DNA from: Bacillota bacterium
GTDB taxonomy: Bacteria; Bacillota; Clostridia; Lachnospirales; Lachnospiraceae
Direction of reading: 5' to 3'
Assembly: GCA_023410575.1 (NCBI GenBank)
Contig: JAEYPP010000055.1
Location: forward strand, 1-46,287
Length of the DNA stretch: 46,287 nucleotides
Part shown: positions 34,628 through 42,890 of the stretch, piece by piece
Numbering within the stretch: the stretch's first letter is position 1
How the letters are laid out: each line of letters opens with the position of its first letter
The notes under the pieces: model-generated
What the model saw: the letters and a program-made list of their open reading frames with translations, nothing else
Database searches by the model: none
Told to the model about the DNA's origin: nothing
Made by a program: the position numbers and the translations under genes

Positions 34628-35745
34628 GAGCTATAGGTATTGTATTAGCGGGCGGAAATAGTAAAAGAATGAAAGAACTAACCAATAAAAGAGCTATTGC
34701 AGCGATGCCGGTTGCAGGAAGCTTTCGTAGTATCGACTTTACCTTGAGTAATATGTCTAATTCACATGTTCAAAAGGTTGCAGTCTTAACACAATTTAAT
34801 TCAAGGTCATTAAATGAACACCTAAGTTCCTCTAAATGGTGGGATTTTGGTAGAAAGCAAGGCGGCTTATATTTATTTACGCCAACAATAACAGTAGATA
34901 ATGGATTTTGGTATCGAGGTACAGCAGACGCGATTTATCAGAATTTGAATTTTTTGAAATCCAGTCATGAGCCTTATGTAGTGATAGCATCTGGTGATGG
35001 TGTATATAAACTAGACTATAATAAGGTATTAGAATACCATATTGCTAAAAAGGCAGATATTACAATCGTAACTAAGAAGTTACCAAACTATGAGGATATC
35101 TCCAGATTCGGAAGTGTAATAACAGATGAGGAGAACCGAATTGTTGATTTTCAGGAGAAACCATTAATACCACAATCACAGGAGGTTTCTATAGGTGTTT
35201 ATGTCATTCGTCGACGTCACTTAATTGAATTAATTGAGAAGTCAGCACAAGAAGAACGCTATGACATTGTAAATGATATTCTGGTTCGTTATAAGAATCA
35301 GAAAAAACTCTATGCTTATGCAATGGACAGCTATTGGAGTAGTATAGCAAGCGTAGATTCTTACTATAAAACCAATATGGATTTTTTAAATAAAAAGATT
35401 AGGGATTATTTTTTTAAACAGTATCCGGACGTATACTCAAAAATTGATGATTTACCACCTGCAAAATATAATGTTGACTCAGCAGTAAAAAACAGTTTGG
35501 TATCGAGCGGATGTATTATTAATGGTGTAGTTGAAAATTCTGTGTTATTCAAAAAGGTTTATGTTGGTAACAACTGCACTATTAAAAATTCTATTATTCT
35601 AAATGACGTGCATATTGGTGACAATACCTATATTGAGAATTGTATTGTTGAAAGTCGTGATACGATAAGAGCAAATACGACACATGTCGGAGAAGAGGGA
35701 AATATTAAAATAGTCATTGAAAAAAATGACCGTTATGTATTGTAG
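34624..35745 (+). CDS. glgD: GlgD-like regulatory subunit of ADP-glucose synthesis
   Basis: A 373-aa GlgC homologue that is shorter and has altered catalytic motifs: GGNSKRMKELTNKRAIAAM in place of GGxGxRLxxLT, and RSIDFTLSNMSNS. In Firmicutes such GlgD proteins assemble with GlgC and tune activity. C-terminal hexapeptide repeats remain. The gene starts within the last codons of glgC. Confidence 0.92.
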   Translation: MRAIGIVLAGGNSKRMKELTNKRAIAAMPVAGSFRSIDFTLSNMSNSHVQKVAVLTQFNSRSLNEHLSSSKWWDFGRKQGGLYLFTPTITVDNGFWYRGTADAIYQNLNFLKSSHEPYVVIASGDGVYKLDYNKVLEYHIAKKADITIVTKKLPNYEDISRFGSVITDEENRIVDFQEKPLIPQSQEVSIGVYVIRRRHLIELIEKSAQEERYDIVNDILVRYKNQKKLYAYAMDSYWSSIASVDSYYKTNMDFLNKKIRDYFFKQYPDVYSKIDDLPPAKYNVDSAVKNSLVSSGCIINGVVENSVLFKKVYVGNNCTIKNSIILNDVHIGDNTYIENCIVESRDTIRANTTHVGEEGNIKIVIEKNDRYVL

Positions 35746-35794
35746 AAATTTTTCTTAAGACGACAAAAGAAATTATACCTAAGGGGGATGCATT

Positions 35795-36082
35795 ATGCAA
35801 ATTACAGATGTAAGAGTGCGTAAAGTTAGTAAGGATGGTAAGATGAAGGCAGTCGTTTCAATTACATTGGATAATGAGTTTGTTGTTCATGATATCAAAG
35901 TTATAGAAGGTGAAAAGGGCCTTTTTATTGCAATGCCAAGTCGTAAGGCAGGAGATGGTGAATATCGCGACATCGCTCATCCGATTAATTCTGACACCAG
36001 AGATAAAATTCAAAATATTATCCTTGAAAAATATGAACTTGCAGCGTTAGAGGCAACACCAGAAGAGAAAGAAAATGAGTAA
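35795..36082 (+). CDS. spoVG: SpoVG regulator
   Basis: A 95-aa protein typical of SpoVG: MQITDVRVRKVSKDGKMKAV at the start and the conserved FIAMPSRKAGDGEYRDIAHPI stretch (about 48-68). SpoVG binds nucleic acid and influences sporulation and cell-envelope genes. The start has AGGGGG upstream. A strong terminator follows. Confidence 0.95.
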   Translation: MQITDVRVRKVSKDGKMKAVVSITLDNEFVVHDIKVIEGEKGLFIAMPSRKAGDGEYRDIAHPINSDTRDKIQNIILEKYELAALEATPEEKENE

Positions 36083-36118
36083 AAAAAGGGACTAAATAAT
36101 TGTTTAAAAAAATAAATC

Positions 36119-36151
36119 CAAAAGCAAGCTAATTACAGCTTGCTTTTTTTC
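36119..36151 (+). terminator. Terminator of spoVG
   Basis: AAAGCAAGCT (36121-36130) and AGCTTGCTTT (36137-36146), a 6-nt loop, then T's. Confidence 0.9.
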
Positions 36152-36165
36152 TTAAGTTTTACTAC

Positions 36166-36194
36166 TTGAAAGTTTCTGATAAGTGAGTTAGTAT
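36166..36194 (+). promoter_or_regulatory. Promoter of the polysaccharide deacetylase gene
   Basis: TTGAAA, 17 nt, TAGTAT; 60 nt before the ATG. Confidence 0.5.
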
Positions 36195-36255
36195 ATTATT
36201 TCAGAGATACTATAAGTTGATAAAGAGATACATTAGTTAGAAGGGATGAAGGTCA

Positions 36256-37299
36256 ATGAGGCAGCAAGGAAGAGGAAGAGGAAGAGGAAGAGGAAGAAGA
36301 AGAAATCATTCCTTTCAGATTATATGGGGGATAGTTGCAATAATAGTAATTATCGGTTTGTTCGTAGGTTATAAGTTAGGTTTTTCTGAAAATAATCAGG
36401 ATGAAACGATTGTTAATGCAGCAGATAATCCAAGTAACGGAGTAGATATTTCTATTACATTGACACCAACAGTAGAAGTAACCATGACTCCCACGCCTAT
36501 TATTATACCAACTCAGGTAGTAGAACCAACTGCAACTACGATACCGACGCCTCAAATACCTAATCAGATAGATGCCAATCAGGAACAAGTCAATGTGGAA
36601 GATGATATTGTTACAATACCACCATTAGAGGAGCAACTAGAAAAAGAACCTACACAAGAACCTACACAAGAGCCAGAAAAAGAACCTACACAGGAAGTTC
36701 AGAAAATGGTTGCATTAACTTTTGATGATGGTCCATATCCACCAGTAACAGAAAGAATAGTTAATATTCTAAAAGAAAATGAATCTCACGCTACATTCTT
36801 TATCTTAGGAAATCGTGTGGATACCTATCCAGAGACAGTAAAATTACTATTTGAAGAAGGGCACCAAATCGGTAATCATACGTATAGTCATAAAGATTTA
36901 ACAAAGCTTAAGGTGAATGAAATCGAGTATGAGGTTACACATTCCAATGATTTAATTAATGACAATGCTAATATTGGGGATGCTTATCTTCGTCCACCTT
37001 ATGGAGCAAAGAGTGATAAAGTAAAGAGTTCTGTCAAGGTACCATTAATTTTTTGGTCCGTTGATTCTATGGATTGGAGTTCGAAAAATAAAAATAAAAT
37101 ATTTAAGGAAATTATGGACACAGTAAAAGATGGTGATATAATATTGTTACATGACTTGTATCCGACAACAGCAGATGCAATGGAATTAGTAATTCCAGAG
37201 CTAATCAGTCAGGGCTATAAATTAGTTACTGTTCAAGAATTGCTTGAGGCAAAAGGAATTACTCCAGAGGGTGGAGAAATGTATTACAATGCAAGATAG
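36256..37299 (+). CDS. Membrane-anchored polysaccharide deacetylase (NodB/PgdA-like)
   Basis: The 347-aa protein has an Arg-Gly-rich cytoplasmic N-terminus (residues 4-14), one membrane anchor (about 19-38), a long Thr/Pro linker with PTQEPTQEP repeats (about 65-145), and an extracellular NodB domain. Catalytic motifs are FDDGP (Asp155, Asp156), HTYSH (His206 and His210 as metal ligands), RPPYG (244-248) and LLHD. It should remove N-acetyl groups from peptidoglycan or a similar glycan. The RG stretch is encoded by a GGAAGA repeat. Confidence 0.92.
   Translation: MRQQGRGRGRGRGRRRNHSFQIIWGIVAIIVIIGLFVGYKLGFSENNQDETIVNAADNPSNGVDISITLTPTVEVTMTPTPIIIPTQVVEPTATTIPTPQIPNQIDANQEQVNVEDDIVTIPPLEEQLEKEPTQEPTQEPEKEPTQEVQKMVALTFDDGPYPPVTERIVNILKENESHATFFILGNRVDTYPETVKLLFEEGHQIGNHTYSHKDLTKLKVNEIEYEVTHSNDLINDNANIGDAYLRPPYGAKSDKVKSSVKVPLIFWSVDSMDWSSKNKNKIFKEIMDTVKDGDIILLHDLYPTTADAMELVIPELISQGYKLVTVQELLEAKGITPEGGEMYYNAR
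36268..36297 (+). repeat. GGAAGA hexanucleotide repeat (5 units)
   Basis: Five perfect GGAAGA units encode Gly-Arg dipeptides at the cytoplasmic N-terminus of the deacetylase. Changes in copy number keep the frame. Confidence 0.85.
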
Positions 37300-37375
37300 T
37301 AATGGAAATGTTCTTAACCGTAGGTAGCATGTTGCAAATATTAATATAGTATAAAAATTATGATTAGAATTATGA

Positions 37376-37434
37376 CCGCAGGTATGCCCTCCACCTCTAA
37401 GTGTTTTAGAGGATGGAAGACATATGTGCGGCAT
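37376..37434 (+). other. Possible structured leader upstream of pth
   Basis: An inner stem CCTCTAA/TTAGAGG (37394-37400 with 37406-37412) is extended by TCC/GGA and closed by CCGC/GCGG or, alternatively, ATGCC/GGCAT. A second small hairpin GCATG/CATGC (37476-37490) precedes the pth SD. No known RNA family is recognised. Confidence 0.35.
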
Positions 37435-37502
37435 GTTTGTATGTTAAAATAAGTCGCTGGTGAAAGAGATAGGAAGCATGTAAGGCATGCAGAGGGAGTT
37501 AT

Positions 37503-38075
37503 ATGTACATTATTATAGGACTTGGAAATCCAACAAGTAAATATGAGGCAACCAGGCACAACATAGGATTTGATGTGATTACTCGTCTTTGTGATGATTA
37601 TAGAATTAAGCTTGATACAAAAAAGCATAAAGCACTTTGCGGTAGTGGTTATATTGGATGTGAAAAAGTCATATTAGCCCAGCCTCAAACATATATGAAT
37701 TTAAGTGGAGAAAGTGTTAGTGAATTGATTAACTACTATAAACTATCAAACGAGGATATAATTGTTATATATGATGATGTTAGCCTTGATGTTGGACAAT
37801 TACGGCTACGTAAAAAAGGTAGTGCAGGTGGACATAATGGAATTAAGAGTATTATTAACCATCTGGGAACAGATGAGTTTAAACGTATAAAAGTTGGAGT
37901 AGGAGAAAAACCAGCAGAATGGGATTTAGCAGACTATGTTTTGAGTAGATTTAATAAGGAGGACGAAGTTAAGATACGAGAGGCACTAGAAAGAGCATCA
38001 ATGGCTTGTGAAGTTATTCTTAATGATAGTTTTGAATCTGCAATGAATCGATACAACAAAAGGGAGGCCAAGTAG
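37503..38075 (+). CDS. pth: Peptidyl-tRNA hydrolase
   Basis: A 190-aa enzyme that frees tRNA from stalled peptidyl-tRNA. The family hallmarks IIIGLGNPTSKYEATRHNIGF with Asn10 and catalytic His19, YMNLSGES, and GSAGGHNGIKSI are all present. The start has GGGAG 5 nt upstream. It shares one base with mfd, an arrangement common in Firmicutes. Confidence 0.97.
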   Translation: MYIIIGLGNPTSKYEATRHNIGFDVITRLCDDYRIKLDTKKHKALCGSGYIGCEKVILAQPQTYMNLSGESVSELINYYKLSNEDIIVIYDDVSLDVGQLRLRKKGSAGGHNGIKSIINHLGTDEFKRIKVGVGEKPAEWDLADYVLSRFNKEDEVKIREALERASMACEVILNDSFESAMNRYNKREAK

Positions 38076-41000
38076 TGAAGACGTTTGTAGCACCCTTACA
38101 AGAGTATAAAGAATTTAATGATATCGTCGAGGCGATTTCTTTAAAACAATATCCATTGTTAGTGACAGGATGTATTGACTCTCAAAAATGTCATATGATG
38201 TATGCATTATCTGAAAAACATCCATTTCGACTTATTATTACCTATAATGATGTCAAGGCAAAAGAAATTTATGAGGATATGAAACTCTATGATCGCAACA
38301 CATATTTATATCCTTCAAAGGATGTCATATTTTATAGTGCAGATATTCGTGGTAATGCGATTATAACAGAACGTGTAAAAGTTTTAAAAGCATTAATTGA
38401 ACGAAAACCGATTACAGTTATAGCAACAATTGATGGAGGACTTGATAAGTTATTACCTTTGGAATTTCTTGCAGAACGTGTCATCTCAATACATGAAGAA
38501 GATACACTAAATCTTGTACAGCTTATGGATCAGTTAGTTCATCTAGGATATGAACGACAAGGCCAGGTTGAGAGTCCTGGAGAATTTGCCGTAAGGGGTG
38601 GTATTGTTGACATCTATCCACTTACAGAGGATGCGCCTTACCGAATCGAGCTATGGGGAGACGAAATTGACTCCATTCGTACGTTTGATGTTATGAGCCA
38701 ACGTTCCATCGAGCGTGTTAGTAATGTAGTCATTTATCCAGCTGCAGAAATTGTACTTGATAATCAAACAATTCAAAAAGGTATCTCAAACATCGATTCG
38801 CAGGTAAATGAATATATTAAGCAACTTCGCTTGGAGATGAGAACAGAAGAGGCAGCAAGGATTGAGCGTCTGACGTCTGAATTCAAAGAAAATCTGGAAT
38901 GTTTTCAAGGATTAGTAAATATCGATAGTTATATTAACTTTTTTTATGATAAAACATGTTCGTTCTTCGACTACTTTAGTAACGATGATTCTATTATCTT
39001 CTTAGATGAACCTTCTCGTATCATTGAAAAGGGAGAAACTGTTTTAGTAGAGTTTTCTGAGAGCATGATAGGTCGTATAGAAAAGGGATATATTCTACCT
39101 AGTCAGATGGATGTCATTTATGATTATAAAGAGCTATTGGTGAATTTGAATCGATGTAACTGTATTCTCATTAGCACCATGGACCATAAAATACCTCAAA
39201 TTGTAACGAAAAAGAAGTTTGATATCACTGTAAAGTCAGTGAATCCATATGGTAATAATTTCGAAATCCTAGTTAAGGAACTTAAAAATTGGAAAAGAAA
39301 TGGCTATCGAATACTAGTATTGTCCAGCTCAAGGACAAGGGCACAAAGATTAGCTGAGAATTTAAGAGATAATGATTTATTAGCGATTTATAGTGAGGAT
39401 CCAGAGCGTGAGATGATAAAAGGTGAGATTGTTGTCATGTGTGGTAATCTTCACCGAGGATTTGAATATCCACTAATTAAGTTAGTCATTATTTCTGAGA
39501 GTGATATCTTTGGAGCAGAAAAAAAGAAAAAGAAGAAAAAAGTTAACTATGAAGGAAAACAAATTCAAAGCTTCACAGATTTAAATATCGGTGATTATGT
39601 AGTTCATGAAAACCATGGACTAGGAATCTATCGTGGAATTGAACAGATTGAGGTTGATAAAGTAAGCAAGGATTACATTAAGCTTGAATATGGCGGTGGA
39701 GGCGTGTTGTATATACTGGCAACAGGCCTTGATGTAATACAAAAATATGCCGGAGCAGATACAAGGAAGCCAAAGTTAAATAAATTAAATTCAGTAGAAT
39801 GGAAAAATACGAAAGCTCGCGTACGGAGTGCAGTCAAGGATATAGCTAAAGACTTAGTTGATTTATATGCTACACGCCAATCAAAACAAGGGCATGCCTT
39901 TTGCAAAGATACGGTATGGCAGAAGGAATTTGAAGAGATGTTCCCATATGAAGAGACACAAGATCAGCTTCGAGCAATTGAGGATACAAAAGAGGATATG
40001 GAAAGTCATCGCATTATGGATCGTCTAATATGTGGTGATGTTGGTTATGGTAAGACAGAGATAGCTATCCGTGCAGCGTTTAAGGCGGTGTCCGATTCAA
40101 AACAAGTAGTATATTTAGTACCGACTACGATTTTAGCTCAACAGCATTATAATACATTTGTTCAGAGAATGAAGGATTTTCCTATAACGATTGATATGTT
40201 ATCACGTTTTAAGAGCCAAACAGAGCAAAAAAAGGTATTAGAACGTCTGAAAAAGGGGCAACTTGATATCGTGATAGGAACCCATAGGATTTTATCTAAG
40301 GATGTTCAATTTAAAGATTTAGGACTACTGATAGTGGATGAAGAACAAAGATTTGGGGTTGGTCATAAGGAAAAAATAAAGAAACTTAAGGGTGATATTG
40401 ACGTATTAACACTTTCCGCTACACCTATTCCAAGAACCTTGCATATGAGTCTCGTAGGTATTCGTGATATGAGTGTTTTAGAGGAACCACCAGTAGATCG
40501 TTTACCAATTCAAACATTTGTTTTAGAGTACAATGAAGAAATGATACGAGAGGCAATTAATCGAGAACTAGCACGTGGTGGCCAAGTTTACTATGTTCAT
40601 AACCGAGTAAATGGAATTGAGGAGATGGCAAATACCATCGCAAAATTAGTTCCGGATGCCAATGTAGCTTTTGCTCATGGTCAAATGAACGAGCGTCAAT
40701 TAGAAAAAATCATGTACGAGTTTATCAATGGAGAAATAGATGTTTTAGTATCAACTACAATCATTGAAACAGGTCTTGATATCTCAAATGTTAATACGAT
40801 GATTATTGACGATGCAGACCGTCTAGGATTATCTCAGTTATATCAGTTACGAGGACGTGTTGGACGTTCGAGTCGTACGTCCTATGCCTTTTTGATGTAT
40901 AAGAGAGATAGGCTGCTAAAAGAGATTGCAGAAAAACGATTACAGGCTATCAAAGAATTTACGGAGTTGGGTTCTGGTTTTAAAATTGCGATGCGAGATT

Positions 41001-41617
41001 TAGAAATTCGAGGTGCTGGTAACCTGTTAGGGGCAGAGCAGAGTGGTCACATGGAATCGGTAGGTTATGATCTTTACTGTAAGATGCTTAATGATGCGGT
41101 GAAAGGATTAAAAGGTGAAATTAAAGAGGAGGAAACCTTTGATACAACAATTGACATAGATGTTGATGCATTTATTCCATCTACCTATATTAAAAATGAG
41201 ATGCAAAAGCTTGATATGTATAAGCGAATTGCTGGTATTGAGAATGAGGAAGAATTTATGGATATGCAGGAAGAAATGATGGATCGTTTTGGTGATTTAC
41301 CAGCCTCTGTGAATAATCTGCTTCATATTGCATTTCTGAAAGCTTTGGGCCATCAAGTATATGTACTAGAGCTAAAGCAGAAGGGTAGTGAAGTAAATCT
41401 TAAGATGTTTCCGAAAGCAAGGCTAAAAGTGGAGCTCATACCGAATCTTATGGCGAAGTATCAAAACAAATTAAAGTTAACTCCTGGTGCCACTCCAATC
41501 TTCACCTACCAGCTTCCGATTGCAAATAAAATGAATAAGATAATTAAGTTAGATGCTGCCTCTATATTTGAAAACGTAAAAAGTTTATTAATAGACTTTA
41601 AGGAATTAATAGAATAA
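38075..41617 (+). CDS. mfd: Transcription-repair coupling factor
   Basis: The 1180-aa ATPase releases RNA polymerase stalled at DNA lesions and recruits UvrA. In order: UvrB-homology region (GQVESPGEFAVRGGIVDIYPL), the RNAP-interacting CarD-like domain (LNIGDYVVHENHGLGIYRGIE near 502-522), translocase Walker A GDVGYGKTE near 652, Walker B DEEQRFGVGHKEK near 755, helicase motif QLRGRVGRS, and the C-terminal TRCF domain. The GTG start overlaps pth by one base, so it is translationally coupled. Confidence 0.96.
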   Translation: MKTFVAPLQEYKEFNDIVEAISLKQYPLLVTGCIDSQKCHMMYALSEKHPFRLIITYNDVKAKEIYEDMKLYDRNTYLYPSKDVIFYSADIRGNAIITERVKVLKALIERKPITVIATIDGGLDKLLPLEFLAERVISIHEEDTLNLVQLMDQLVHLGYERQGQVESPGEFAVRGGIVDIYPLTEDAPYRIELWGDEIDSIRTFDVMSQRSIERVSNVVIYPAAEIVLDNQTIQKGISNIDSQVNEYIKQLRLEMRTEEAARIERLTSEFKENLECFQGLVNIDSYINFFYDKTCSFFDYFSNDDSIIFLDEPSRIIEKGETVLVEFSESMIGRIEKGYILPSQMDVIYDYKELLVNLNRCNCILISTMDHKIPQIVTKKKFDITVKSVNPYGNNFEILVKELKNWKRNGYRILVLSSSRTRAQRLAENLRDNDLLAIYSEDPEREMIKGEIVVMCGNLHRGFEYPLIKLVIISESDIFGAEKKKKKKKVNYEGKQIQSFTDLNIGDYVVHENHGLGIYRGIEQIEVDKVSKDYIKLEYGGGGVLYILATGLDVIQKYAGADTRKPKLNKLNSVEWKNTKARVRSAVKDIAKDLVDLYATRQSKQGHAFCKDTVWQKEFEEMFPYEETQDQLRAIEDTKEDMESHRIMDRLICGDVGYGKTEIAIRAAFKAVSDSKQVVYLVPTTILAQQHYNTFVQRMKDFPITIDMLSRFKSQTEQKKVLERLKKGQLDIVIGTHRILSKDVQFKDLGLLIVDEEQRFGVGHKEKIKKLKGDIDVLTLSATPIPRTLHMSLVGIRDMSVLEEPPVDRLPIQTFVLEYNEEMIREAINRELARGGQVYYVHNRVNGIEEMANTIAKLVPDANVAFAHGQMNERQLEKIMYEFINGEIDVLVSTTIIETGLDISNVNTMIIDDADRLGLSQLYQLRGRVGRSSRTSYAFLMYKRDRLLKEIAEKRLQAIKEFTELGSGFKIAMRDLEIRGAGNLLGAEQSGHMESVGYDLYCKMLNDAVKGLKGEIKEEETFDTTIDIDVDAFIPSTYIKNEMQKLDMYKRIAGIENEEEFMDMQEEMMDRFGDLPASVNNLLHIAFLKALGHQVYVLELKQKGSEVNLKMFPKARLKVELIPNLMAKYQNKLKLTPGATPIFTYQLPIANKMNKIIKLDAASIFENVKSLLIDFKELIE

Positions 41618-41683
41618 CCGATAACAGTAATATAAGATAGAATCTATGGAGAAACAAATTATTAAAGAAGGGTAAAAGATACA

Positions 41684-42736
41684 GTGAAAAAGAAAATAAT
41701 ATTAATTATAACTGCAACTTTGGTGCTTTCTATGGCTGGGTGCAGTAAAGGGAATAACGATAGTAAGGACAGTAGTGTTGTGGTTGACAATACAGGTGTA
41801 CCGACCGATCAAGATACGATTAAAGATAATGCCGAAAGAGTTGTTGTAACAGTAAATGGACAAGAGGTTACCTTTGATGAGCTTCGTATCTATCTTCAGT
41901 CTCAACGAGATGAGATTGAAGCTATGTATGGAGATGAGATTTGGTCGATGGAGATTGATAAAGAGGGCACTACTTATGAGGAGATGTTTAAGAAATCTGT
42001 GTTTGATCAGATTGTCAATATCAAATTGGTGTGCTCACAGGCTGAAACATTAGGAATTACGTTAAGTGAAGATGAACTCCTTGACGTAGATGAGTATACT
42101 TCCCAGTTTCTAAGTGGATTTAGTGAAGAATCAATTGAATATTATTCAGTCAATAAAGATATCATTAGAAATATATATAAAGATAATGTGCTGTACAACA
42201 AAATATATGAGAGCTTGACCCTCAATGTAGATACATTTGTTAATGACGAGGATGCAAGACAGAGCGTATTTCAATATATACTAGTTGCTAAGTATGGTTT
42301 TGATGTGGATGGTGTTCAATTTGACTATACTCCTGAGCAGTTGGAGGAAGCGAAAACGCGTGCTTATAAGCTTCATGAGGAAGCATTAACAGTAGCAAAC
42401 TTTAGGGATTTTGCATTAGCAAATACCGATGATGAGGATGAAGTTGAACTTACTGTAGGCAAAGGAGATATGAAACCTGAACTTGAAGAAGCTGCTTTTG
42501 CTTTAAAAGAGGGTGAGATCAGTGATGTTATTGATTTAGAGGAAGGCTATTTCATCTTTTATTGTGTAGAAGAACAAAATCAAGAGGCTACGGATGCAAA
42601 GAAAGAAGAGATTATTAAAGATCGTCAAGATCAGGCATTTGAGGACCAGTATAAGGCTTGGGATGAAGCAAAAGAAGTAACTGTAGATGAAGAACTTTAT
42701 AATTCAATTTCTTTCAAGGATGAAATCGTTCAGTAA
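41684..42736 (+). CDS. PrsA-like foldase lipoprotein (rotamase)
   Basis: A 350-aa lipoprotein with lipobox MAGC (Cys20), an N-terminal SurA/PrsA-type helical region (VTVNGQEVTFDELRIYLQSQRDEI), and a parvulin-like segment (residues about 190-320) with KGEISDVIDLEEGYFI as the typical GExSxVVxTxxGYHI equivalent. It should help fold exported proteins outside the membrane. The start is GTG. The PPIase core is divergent, so enzyme activity is not assured. Confidence 0.85.
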   Translation: MKKKIILIITATLVLSMAGCSKGNNDSKDSSVVVDNTGVPTDQDTIKDNAERVVVTVNGQEVTFDELRIYLQSQRDEIEAMYGDEIWSMEIDKEGTTYEEMFKKSVFDQIVNIKLVCSQAETLGITLSEDELLDVDEYTSQFLSGFSEESIEYYSVNKDIIRNIYKDNVLYNKIYESLTLNVDTFVNDEDARQSVFQYILVAKYGFDVDGVQFDYTPEQLEEAKTRAYKLHEEALTVANFRDFALANTDDEDEVELTVGKGDMKPELEEAAFALKEGEISDVIDLEEGYFIFYCVEEQNQEATDAKKEEIIKDRQDQAFEDQYKAWDEAKEVTVDEELYNSISFKDEIVQ

Positions 42737-42777
42737 AAAGACTAATATAGAGAAGGGTAAATTCCTATAAAATAAGT

Positions 42778-42837
42778 AAAAAAGTGGGATGAAGAAATAA
42801 ACATATTTATAAGTTTATTTCTTCATCCCACTTTTTT
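42778..42837. terminator. 25-bp perfect bidirectional terminator
   Basis: Arms 42778-42802 and 42813-42837 pair fully around a 10-nt loop, with A/T runs at both ends. It separates the convergent foldase and LTA-synthase-family genes. Confidence 0.92.
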
Positions 42838-42890
42838 GTAAACATGTCAGACCTACAGAGCATAATTCTATCATGGCTTTTGTTTACGGC

